Origin: an uncultured Actinoplanes sp.
GTDB taxonomy: Bacteria; Actinomycetota; Actinomycetes; Mycobacteriales; Micromonosporaceae
DNA: 10,719 bases
NCBI GenBank assembly: GCA_934667465.1
Contig: CAKUMG010000114.1
Location: forward strand, 1-10,719
Direction of reading: 5' to 3'
Below, one piece after another: positions 5,246 to 10,719 of the stretch. How positions within the stretch are numbered: the first letter of the stretch is position 1; each line of letters starts with the position of its first letter. A program made the position numbers and the translations under genes. The notes under the pieces are model-generated. The model was not told where the DNA came from. It made no database searches and was given only the letters and a program-made list of their open reading frames with translations.

Positions 5246-6945
5246 GCGTACTCCCGGGTGGCGAACTCGACTTCTTCGGACGGACCCCCGGTGGGGGAGA
5301 TGAGCAGCGCCGGGCCCGGCGGGTCGGCGGCGTGGTGGTCGTAGCTGTCGGGGTTGTCGGTGCGGCTGCCGAGGTAGCGCTCGGCGAGCACGGCCGGCAC
5401 GGCTGACCAGTCGAGGACCGGGTCGTGGGCGATGCCGCGGCGGAAGACGTCGGGGCGGCGCTGGACGGCGAGGACGGCGAGCCAGCCGCCGAGGCCGGTG
5501 CCGCGGGCCACCACCCGGGTCAGGTCGAGGTCGGGGTGTTTGCCGGTGAGCGCGTGCAGCGCCGCGACCTGGTCGGCCAGGACGACGTCGGCGAGGCGCC
5601 GGTGGACCGCCTTCTCGAAGCTGGGCGCCACGCCGGGCGTACCGCGGGAGTCGACGCTGACCACCGCGAAGCCCGCCTCCGCCCACCGGCGTCTCTGCGA
5701 CCACGCGCCGGGGTCGAGGAGCACCTGCTGGTGGCCGGGGCCGCGGCCGAACTCGACGAGGACGGGCAGGCGGGTGCCGGCGACGTGGGCCGGCGGGTAG
5801 AGCACGGCGGCGGGCAGGCGCCGGTCGGTGACCCGGTCCAGGACGGGGTGCGGCAGGGGTTCCCGGGCGCCGGGCAGCGGGACCACGGCCGTGCCGCGGT
5901 GCACCTCGTCGTCGATGAGCACGACGTCGCCGCCCACCTCGGCGTGGTGGACGCCGGGCTGGTCGGTGAGCCGGCGCAGGCGGGAGCCGCCGCCGCCCAT
6001 GGAGGTGCGGATCGCGTACACGTGGATCTCGGCGGGTTCTCCCTCGCTCGCCTCCACGATCAGCTCCTGGGTGCCGGCGAGCACTCCGGCGACCCGGCGG
6101 ACGTAGAGCTCGGGCGGGGTGAGCAGGCTGCCGTCGGCGAACAGGCAGCGGGAGTCGAAGCCGTCGTGGGCCAGCTCGCCGCCCACCAGGACGCGGCCGT
6201 CGGGCAGCAGCAGCGGGGTGCCGGGTACCGGCTCGACCCAGCGGGCGTCGGCGAGCTCGGCGTGCACCTGGGTCTCGCCGGTGCGCGGGTTCACCGAGAG
6301 CACGAGCCCGTGCTGCTGGCTGCGGCGCAGCACGGTGATCAGCGGGAACCCGCTGCTCCAGCGGACCCCGGCCAGGTAGGGGTACGTCTCGCGGTCCCAG
6401 TGCACGTCCACCCAGCCGCCGAACAGGTCGAGCAGGTGCAGGCTGATCCCAGCGGCGCTGCGGACCGCGAGGACGCGGCTGCCGTCGGGGGACCACCACC
6501 AGCCTCGCGCGCGCCCGAGCTGCGCGCCGGCCGGGTCGGTGACCCCCCAGGTCACGCCGCTGCCGGGCTCGCCCGCGAGGAGCTGGTCGCCGAGCTCGGG
6601 GCCGGTGACGCGCAGCGTGCCCTCGGGGGTCACATAGCCGCAGTTGCGCCCGGCGGGGTCAGGCCGCGGGCCGAGCACGCGCCCGGTCGCCTCGAAGTGT
6701 GCGCCCGAGCTGTGCAGCTCACCGTCGACGGCCCAGGTCAGAACCGAAAGATCGGACGATCCCGCGTACGCCTCCAGCGGTCCGGCCGCGACCTGCGTGA
6801 CCGTGCCGGTGGCGACTGTCAGGACCTCCAGGGCGCCGGCGCGCAGGAAGGCCACCCGGGCGCCGTCGTCGCCGACGGTGACGGCGTGCGGCGGGCCGGA
6901 ACGGGGGTCGCCGGCGGGCTCGGAGTGCTCCACGATGACCAGCAT
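5242..6945 (-). CDS. S9 prolyl-oligopeptidase/DPP IV-like protein, predicted catalytically inactive
   Basis: This 567-residue protein has the layout of an S9 family peptidase: an N-terminal beta-propeller (for example WSPDGSRV at 151-158) and an alpha/beta-hydrolase region from about residue 378. VDSRGTPG (431-438), FEKAVHRRLADV (443-454) and LAERYLGSRTDNP (520-532) match conserved family segments. The nucleophile elbow normally reads GxSxGG, but here it is GTGLGG (482-487), so the serine position is Gly484. The catalytic Asp region (normally H-G-x-x-D-x-x-V) reads LLISPTGGPSEEVEF, and the protein stops about seven residues later, before the catalytic His would occur. All three catalytic residues therefore appear to be missing. 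The frame is otherwise intact with normal codon bias, which argues for a retained non-enzymatic role rather than a fresh pseudogene. There is no signal peptide. The ATG start has no clear ribosome binding site; GTG at 6933 is an alternative. It is divergent from mshB and overlaps Uma2. Confidence 0.8.
   Translation of the reverse strand: MLVIVEHSEPAGDPRSGPPHAVTVGDDGARVAFLRAGALEVLTVATGTVTQVAAGPLEAYAGSSDLSVLTWAVDGELHSSGAHFEATGRVLGPRPDPAGRNCGYVTPEGTLRVTGPELGDQLLAGEPGSGVTWGVTDPAGAQLGRARGWWWSPDGSRVLAVRSAAGISLHLLDLFGGWVDVHWDRETYPYLAGVRWSSGFPLITVLRRSQQHGLVLSVNPRTGETQVHAELADARWVEPVPGTPLLLPDGRVLVGGELAHDGFDSRCLFADGSLLTPPELYVRRVAGVLAGTQELIVEASEGEPAEIHVYAIRTSMGGGGSRLRRLTDQPGVHHAEVGGDVVLIDDEVHRGTAVVPLPGAREPLPHPVLDRVTDRRLPAAVLYPPAHVAGTRLPVLVEFGRGPGHQQVLLDPGAWSQRRRWAEAGFAVVSVDSRGTPGVAPSFEKAVHRRLADVVLADQVAALHALTGKHPDLDLTRVVARGTGLGGWLAVLAVQRRPDVFRRGIAHDPVLDWSAVPAVLAERYLGSRTDNPDSYDHHAADPPGPALLISPTGGPSEEVEFATREYA
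5251..5255 (-). promoter_or_regulatory. Ribosome binding site of the Uma2 gene
   Basis: On the minus strand GGGAG ends five bases before the ATG at 5245 and lies inside the last codons of the S9-like gene. It fixes the start chosen for Uma2 and supports translation coupled to the upstream gene. Confidence 0.6.
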
Positions 6946-7007
6946 CGCTGATCGGGCGCGGGTTGCGGGGGGCAAACAGCAGACGCGGGGCTGGGACGCG
7001 GCGCGCG

Positions 7008-7013
7008 TAAAGT
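7008..7013 (+). promoter_or_regulatory. -10 element of a leaderless mshB promoter
   Basis: TAAAGT fits TANNNT and ends seven bases before the GTG at 7021, the leaderless spacing. There is no Shine-Dalgarno before 7021. If this element is real, the in-frame GTG at 7012 overlaps the -10 and cannot be the start. The 75-base divergent spacer to the S9-like gene shows no clear minus-strand promoter. Confidence 0.55.
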
Positions 7014-7020
7014 GGCGCGG

Positions 7021-7899
7021 GTGACCGACACGCTGCCCGAACGCCGCCTGATGCTGGTGCACGCCCACCCCGACGACGAGGTGACCGGCACCGGGGCCAC
7101 CATGGCCCGCTACGTCGCCGAGGGCGCCCAGGTGACCCTCGTCACCTGCACGCTGGGCGAGGAGGGCGAGATCCACGTGCCGTCCCTGGCCCGGCTGGAG
7201 GCGCGCCAGGCCGACCAGCTCGGCGGCTGGCGCATCGTGGAGCTGGAGCGGGCCTGTGCGGCGCTCGGGGTGACCGATCACCGGTTCCTCGGCGGCGCCG
7301 GCCGCTACCGCGACTCCGGGATGATGGGTCTCGAGACCAACGAGCACCCGCGCGCGTTCTGGCAGGCCGACCTCGAGGAGGCCGCGGCGCTGTGCCTCGA
7401 GGTCATGCGGGAGGTGCGGCCGCAGGTGCTGATCACCTATGACGAGAACGGCTTCTACGGCCACCCGGACCACATCCAGGCGCACCGGGTCGCGATGCGC
7501 GCCGCCGAGCTCGCCGAGGCCGAGGGCTTCGGCCCGGAGAAGATCTACTGGACGGCCATGCCGCTCAGCGTGCTCGAGGGCGGGATGGAGGCGTTCAAGG
7601 ACATGGACGACAACCCGTTCGCCGACGCCGACACCGTCGCGGACCTGCCGTTCGGCCACGACGACGACGAGATCGCGGCCCGGATCGACGGCACCGACTT
7701 CTACGAGAGCAAGGTCGCCGCGATGCGCGCGCACGCGACGCAGATCCCGGACAACTCCTGGCTCTACGGCATCGCGGGCGACTTCGGCGGCGAGTTCATG
7801 GGCGTCGAATATTTCCGCCTGGTCAAGGGCGAGCGCGGGCTCACCTCCGGCCCGCACAAGTGGGAGGACGACCTCTTCAGCAACGTGGTGCGCCGGTGA
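7021..7899 (+). CDS. mshB: N-acetyl-1-D-myo-inositol-2-amino-2-deoxy-alpha-D-glucopyranoside deacetylase
   Basis: MshB is the zinc deacetylase that converts GlcNAc-inositol to GlcN-inositol, the second committed step of mycothiol synthesis in actinobacteria. The 292-residue product is close to the 303 of M. tuberculosis MshB. The LmbE/PIG-L motif AHPDDE is at 15-20. By correspondence with the M. tuberculosis enzyme (H13, D15, D16, H144, H147), H16, D19 and H151 should bind zinc, D18 is the general base, and H148 lies in GHPDH (147-151). [12 protein letters not shown] and the C-terminal [10 protein letters not shown] are typical of MshB. The mycothiol S-conjugate amidase Mca is a close paralogue and the main alternative, but the overall match favours MshB. 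The GTG at 7021 was chosen because of the leaderless promoter pattern; GTG at 7012 would add three residues. The stop overlaps the next gene (GTGA). Confidence 0.92.
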   Translation: MTDTLPERRLMLVHAHPDDEVTGTGATMARYVAEGAQVTLVTCTLGEEGEIHVPSLARLEARQADQLGGWRIVELERACAALGVTDHRFLGGAGRYRDSGMMGLETNEHPRAFWQADLEEAAALCLEVMREVRPQVLITYDENGFYGHPDHIQAHRVAMRAAELAEAEGFGPEKIYWTAMPLSVLEGGMEAFKDMDDNPFADADTVADLPFGHDDDEIAARIDGTDFYESKVAAMRAHATQIPDNSWLYGIAGDFGGEFMGVEYFRLVKGERGLTSGPHKWEDDLFSNVVRR

Positions 7900-8348
7900 C
7901 CCTGGGTGCCCCGGTCGCCGCGCCGCCGGAGGGCGCTCCCGCGCGGGGGCGCCCCGGCCTGGACCTGCTGCTCCGGGTCGCCGGGGTGGTGATCTCCCTG
8001 GTGGCGACGGTGCTGACGGCGGTGCTGGAGCTGTTCCTGTCGCCGCTGCGGATCGGTGGGGTGCCGATCTGGGTGGCCGTGCTCGCCGCGGCGGCCGCGA
8101 ACTGGGCGATCTGCTGGTTCGCGGTCACCACGACCGGCCGGCGCTGGGCGCTGGGGCCGCCGTGGGCGCTCTGGACGCTGATCATGTTTCTCGCGGGCGG
8201 CTATGCGACCCCCGAGGGCGACCGGCTGATCGACGGCAACGACATGGTCGCGCTGGTCATGATCCTCGCGGGCAGCGTGTCCTTCGCAACCTATACATAC
8301 CGGACTATTCTCCGGTCTCCGCCGGCGCCGCGGCCCCGGCGCCCCTGA
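7896..8348 (+). CDS. Small integral membrane protein, probably the DUF6113 type found beside mshB
   Basis: This 150-residue protein has four predicted transmembrane segments (about 25-50, 54-78, 85-103 and 116-135), a Pro/Ala-rich N-terminus and a short basic Pro/Arg tail. Its GTG start overlaps the mshB stop by four bases (GTGA) without an evident Shine-Dalgarno of its own, so translation probably depends on ribosomes finishing mshB. A membrane protein of this size next to mshB is, from memory, a recurring actinobacterial arrangement annotated as DUF6113; the family name is tentative. No function is known. The shared operon suggests a link to mycothiol metabolism or the envelope, but that is inference only. 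Confidence 0.75.
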   Translation: MTLGAPVAAPPEGAPARGRPGLDLLLRVAGVVISLVATVLTAVLELFLSPLRIGGVPIWVAVLAAAAANWAICWFAVTTTGRRWALGPPWALWTLIMFLAGGYATPEGDRLIDGNDMVALVMILAGSVSFATYTYRTILRSPPAPRPRRP

Positions 8349-8443
8349 ACCGATCAACGGTCACAACACCATGACAAGCGCTCTCGTCGATTGTCGGGGC
8401 GGTGCCGCCGATGCACACTTGCGCGAAGTCCGCCGCCGCCGTC

Positions 8444-8451
8444 GAAGGTGA
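8444..8451 (+). promoter_or_regulatory. Ribosome binding site deciding the VanW-protein start
   Basis: GAAGGTGA matches the ideal GGAGGTGA anti-16S sequence at seven of eight bases and lies properly spaced before TTG at 8457. The GTG within it (8448) is an in-frame alternative start but would have no ribosome binding site of its own. The gap 8349-8456 shows no convincing promoter. Confidence 0.5.
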
Positions 8452-8456
8452 CACCG

Positions 8457-10193
8457 TTGACCTCCGCTTCCGAAGACACCGTGGCGCTGCCGCCCGTCCC
8501 GCCCACCGAGCCCTCCGCCGGTCCGGGCCCCGTCAACCGCAAGCGGATCGTGCTGGTCTCGGCGGTCGCCGCGGTCGTGCTCGCCGCCACCGGCGTGACC
8601 GCGTGGGCCTACATCGGCGATGTGCCCCGCGGGACCGAGGTGCTCGGCGTCGAGCTGGGCGGTCTGTCCCGTTCCGAGGCCGAGCGCAAGCTGACGCAGA
8701 CGGTCGCGGCGCGCGCCGGTGACCAGCTCCTCGTCGAGCTGGACGGCGAGCAGTTCGGCATCGAGCCCGGCGACGTCGGCCTGAGCGTCGACGTCGACCG
8801 CTCGGTCGGGCAGGCCATGCGCGGCGGCCCGTCGCTCTTCTCCGGCCGCACGGTCGCCCCCGTGGTCGACGTCGACGAGGCGAAGCTCGAGGCGGCGCTG
8901 CTCGAGCAGGTCGACCCCAAGAAGCTGACCCTCAAGAAACCCGCCATCTCGTACGCGGGGACGACCCCGAAGGCGACCTATCCCGCCCCCGGCAACGGGC
9001 TCGACCCGGCGGCGGCCGCCGCCGAGGTCAGGCGGGCCTGGCCGCTGCGTGAGACCGCCCGAGTCGGGCTGGTCGCCAAGCCGCCCGCGACGACGAAGGA
9101 GCAGGTCGACGCGCTCGTGACCGACCTGGCGAAGCCGGCCGTGGCGGCGCCGGTCACCGTGCGGGTGGGCGACGAGTCGTTCACGCTGCCGGCCAAGGCG
9201 ATCGCCAAGGGACTGGTGTTCCGCTCCGACGACGACGGCCTGCTCGAGCCGGCCGTCGACGGCGCGAAACTGCGCAAGGCTGCCGCCGAGGAGTTCGCGA
9301 AGGTCGAAAGCGCCCCGGTCGACGCCGGGGTGAAGCTGACCAAGGGCAAGCCCACGGTCGTCGCGAGCAAGCCCGGCCAGGCCGTCGACCTGAAGGCGCT
9401 CGGGCCGGCGCTGCTCACCGTCCTGCGCGACCCGGCGCCGCGCGAGATCACCGCGAGCCTGACCCCGCGCGAGGCCGACCTGACCGAGGCGGACGTCGAG
9501 AAGCTCGGCATCGAGGAGAAGGTGTCCTCCTTCACCACCGAGTTCACCGGCGGCCTGAGCTCGTCGCGCAGCCACAACATCATCACCATCGCCAAGGAGG
9601 TCGACGGCGCGCTCCTGCAGCCCGGTGAGACCTTCTCGCTCAACAAGCACACCGGGGTGCGCAGCTACCCGCAGGGCTACCGGGACGCGCCGGTGATCGT
9701 GGGCGGCAAGCTGGAGCCGGGTGTCGGCGGCGGTGCGTCCCAGTTCACGACCACGCTGTTCAACGCCGCCTACTACGCGGGCCTGGAGGACGTGGAGCAC
9801 AAGCCGCACTCGTTCTACTTCTCGCGCTACCCGTCGGTCATCGAGTCCACGATCTACTACCCGACGCTGGACCTGCGGTTCAAGAACACGACCCCGCACG
9901 GGATCCTGATCGACACGTCCTACACGAGCAGCACAGTGACGGTCACGATGTACAGCACCAAGGTCTACGACAGCGTGAAGACCGTCTACGGCCCCCGCCG
10001 CGACTTCACCTCGCCGCAGACCGTGCAGCGCGAGGCGGGCCCCAAGTGCATCGCTACGAGCGGACTCCCAGGCTTCGCCCAGGACGCATGGCGCGTCATC
10101 CGCAAGGATGGGAAGGAGATCGAGCGCGAGAAGTTCTCCTGGCGCTACGATCCCGAGCCTAGATTCGTCTGCGGCGGCGAGCCGGAGGAGTGA
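8457..10193 (+). CDS. Membrane-anchored VanW family protein with peptidoglycan-binding-like repeats
   Basis: This 578-residue protein has a Pro-rich cytoplasmic N-terminus and one transmembrane helix (about 31-53), so the bulk lies outside the membrane. Residues about 60-340 form two alpha/beta repeats of the PG_binding_4 kind common in front of VanW and L,D-transpeptidase domains. The VanW domain follows at about 355-490: EKVSSFTTEF, HNI (373-375), LLQPGETFSLN (386-396), GYRDAP (407-412), GGGASQFTTTLFNA (424-437) and HSFYFSRYP (451-459). The C-terminal part (about 500-570, ending WRYDPEP) resembles a small G5-like strand-rich module, with two cysteines, C531 and C572, that could form a disulfide outside the cell. 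VanW was named from vancomycin-resistance clusters, but its biochemical role is unknown; related actinobacterial proteins are housekeeping envelope proteins, and no van resistance genes are nearby. The start could be TTG 8457 or GTG 8448. Confidence 0.87.
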   Translation: MTSASEDTVALPPVPPTEPSAGPGPVNRKRIVLVSAVAAVVLAATGVTAWAYIGDVPRGTEVLGVELGGLSRSEAERKLTQTVAARAGDQLLVELDGEQFGIEPGDVGLSVDVDRSVGQAMRGGPSLFSGRTVAPVVDVDEAKLEAALLEQVDPKKLTLKKPAISYAGTTPKATYPAPGNGLDPAAAAAEVRRAWPLRETARVGLVAKPPATTKEQVDALVTDLAKPAVAAPVTVRVGDESFTLPAKAIAKGLVFRSDDDGLLEPAVDGAKLRKAAAEEFAKVESAPVDAGVKLTKGKPTVVASKPGQAVDLKALGPALLTVLRDPAPREITASLTPREADLTEADVEKLGIEEKVSSFTTEFTGGLSSSRSHNIITIAKEVDGALLQPGETFSLNKHTGVRSYPQGYRDAPVIVGGKLEPGVGGGASQFTTTLFNAAYYAGLEDVEHKPHSFYFSRYPSVIESTIYYPTLDLRFKNTTPHGILIDTSYTSSTVTVTMYSTKVYDSVKTVYGPRRDFTSPQTVQREAGPKCIATSGLPGFAQDAWRVIRKDGKEIEREKFSWRYDPEPRFVCGGEPEE

Positions 10194-10220
10194 CCTCCCC
10201 GGCCCGGCCGGAAGGGGAGG
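10194..10220 (+). promoter_or_regulatory. Hairpin enclosing the ribosome binding site of the downstream gene
   Basis: CCTCCCC (10194-10200), directly after the VanW-protein stop, pairs perfectly with GGGGAGG (10214-10220), leaving a 13-base loop. The right arm contains the GGAGG Shine-Dalgarno of the next gene, five bases before its ATG at 10226. In RNA the stem would hide this site unless opened, for example by ribosomes finishing the upstream gene. Confidence 0.5.
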
Positions 10221-10225
10221 AACCC

Positions 10226-10687
10226 ATGCGACCACGGTGGATGTCGATCGTGATGCTGGCGGCGGCGCTGTTCGCCATCAACATCGTCGCCCGGCTGATC
10301 ATCCGGTTCGGCTTCGAGGACGACTCCACCGCGCAGAACGCCGCCTCGATCGCGATGTTCGCGCTGATCGGCCTCGTGCTCGCGGTCCTGACCTTCCGCC
10401 GCGCCCAGCACCAGGGGGTCAACGACTGGGTGCCGGGGATCGCCGGCGGCGCGCTGATCGCGATGGTGCTGACGGTCATCGTCGGCCCGTTCATCAGCGG
10501 CAACAACCCGTTCACCAACAGCGGCGACAGCGTGTTCGCCCAGCTGGCGCTGTATTTCGTGTTCGCGCTGCTGGGCACGCTGATCGGCTTCTGGACGGCG
10601 ATCATGCTCGGCCGCGACTACCGCACGCGGGGCCTCAAGGCCTACCAGACCGCGAAGAGCCGGCAGCGGCGGATCGTCCGCCGCTGA
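10226..10687 (+). CDS. Hypothetical four-helix membrane protein
   Basis: This 153-residue protein is not recognised as a named family. Four hydrophobic segments are visible (about 6-27, 38-57, 70-90 and 103-127). An N/S/G-rich loop, SGNNPFTNSGDS, lies at 91-102 between helices 3 and 4, and a strongly basic tail (GRDYRTRG to RQRRIVRR, 129-153) should face the cytoplasm. The ATG at 10226 is preferred because GGGGAGG lies five bases upstream. A GTG at 10190 in the same frame overlaps the VanW-protein stop (GTGA) and would add 12 residues with no hydrophobic content. It follows the VanW-domain gene closely on the same strand and is probably co-transcribed, so an envelope-associated role is possible. 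The stop codon is inside the first unit of a 17-bp tandem repeat. Confidence 0.75.
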   Translation: MRPRWMSIVMLAAALFAINIVARLIIRFGFEDDSTAQNAASIAMFALIGLVLAVLTFRRAQHQGVNDWVPGIAGGALIAMVLTVIVGPFISGNNPFTNSGDSVFAQLALYFVFALLGTLIGFWTAIMLGRDYRTRGLKAYQTAKSRQRRIVRR

Positions 10688-10719
10688 TCGGCCGGTGTCG
10701 CTGATCGGCCGGTGCCGCT
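10682..10719. repeat. 17-bp tandem repeat running off the window
   Basis: The 16-base unit CGCTGATCGGCCGGTG occurs at 10682-10697 and again identically at 10699-10714, a period of 17. The next four bases (10716-10719, CGCT) begin a third unit where the window ends. The first unit contains the last codon and the stop of the preceding gene. Each unit contains the palindrome CGGCCG. Confidence 0.75.

Noticed and set aside
5246..6499. N-terminal extension of the Uma2 frame (590-residue open frame)
   Set aside because: The extension is a Pro/Arg-rich shadow of the S9-like gene. The ATG at 5245, with SD and stop/start overlap, is the credible start.
5425..6951. 508-residue plus-strand open frame opposite the S9-like gene
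   Set aside because: The composition is that of an antisense shadow and no recognisable domain is present; the minus strand shows clear S9 family segments.
6946..7857. N-terminal extension of the S9-like frame opposite mshB
   Set aside because: The extension is antisense to a well-defined mshB and has shadow-type Val/Glu/His/Arg-rich sequence. S9 similarity begins only after the ATG at 6945.
7439..8374. 311-residue plus-strand frame overlapping mshB and the DUF6113-like gene
   Set aside because: Arg/Ser/Thr-rich frame shadow spanning two real genes, with no motif.
8360..8376. Possible MtrA-like or inverted-repeat site (GTCACAACACCATGAC) upstream of the VanW-protein gene
   Set aside because: Only four bases pair as an inverted repeat and the direct-repeat match to GTMAC-N6-GTMAC is poor, so it is not distinguishable from chance.
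8457..10193. Vancomycin-resistance interpretation of the VanW-domain gene
   Set aside because: No vanH/A/X/R/S-type genes are nearby, and VanW proteins of this architecture are common in glycopeptide-sensitive actinobacteria.
8361..10235. 624-residue minus-strand frame opposite the VanW-protein gene
   Set aside because: Antisense shadow; the VanW domain on the plus strand is unmistakable.

Overview
The window reads as chromosomal DNA from a high-GC actinobacterium, most likely of the Micromonosporaceae (Actinoplanes-like) type. The basis is very GC-rich third codon positions, a mycothiol biosynthesis gene (mshB), a mycobacterial 'Sdh1'-type succinate dehydrogenase operon, and two genes with the actinobacterial leaderless pattern (TANNNT, then 6-7 bases, then GTG). 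The family assignment is inference; the phylum is well supported. No mobile elements, CRISPR arrays or RNA genes were seen.

Layout. (1) 1-3850, plus strand: a promoter with an overlapping palindrome, then sdhC-sdhA-sdhB, which are tightly packed (11-bp gap, then an ATGA overlap). The anchor protein carries a Cys/His cluster in the position expected for the membrane-embedded Rieske-type centre known in mycobacterial Sdh1. SdhB has an extra C-terminal tail of about 105 residues, with a strong Shine-Dalgarno and TTG inside it. (2) 3884-4522, plus strand: an AlkB-family 2-oxoglutarate/Fe(II) dioxygenase, probably leaderless. (3) 4523-4726: a hairpin-rich convergent intergenic stretch. (4) 6945-4727, minus strand: a two-gene operon of an S9/prolyl-oligopeptidase-like protein that has lost its catalytic serine and is C-terminally short, overlapping by ATGA a Uma2-family PD-(D/E)XK nuclease-fold gene. 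(5) 7021-8348, plus strand: mshB (leaderless), overlapped by GTGA with a small four-helix membrane protein; this pair diverges from the S9-like gene across about 75 bp. (6) 8457-10193: a membrane-anchored VanW-domain cell-envelope protein, followed by a small four-helix membrane protein (10226-10687) whose ribosome binding site lies in a hairpin. The last bases hold a 17-bp tandem repeat that runs off the window.

How the parts fit: sdhCAB feeds electrons from succinate to the menaquinone pool. AlkB uses 2-oxoglutarate and yields succinate, but its proximity to sdh is probably coincidental. mshB makes the mycothiol precursor. The most unusual items are the predicted dead S9-like protein coupled to Uma2, the extended SdhB, and the SD-masking hairpin at 10194-10220.
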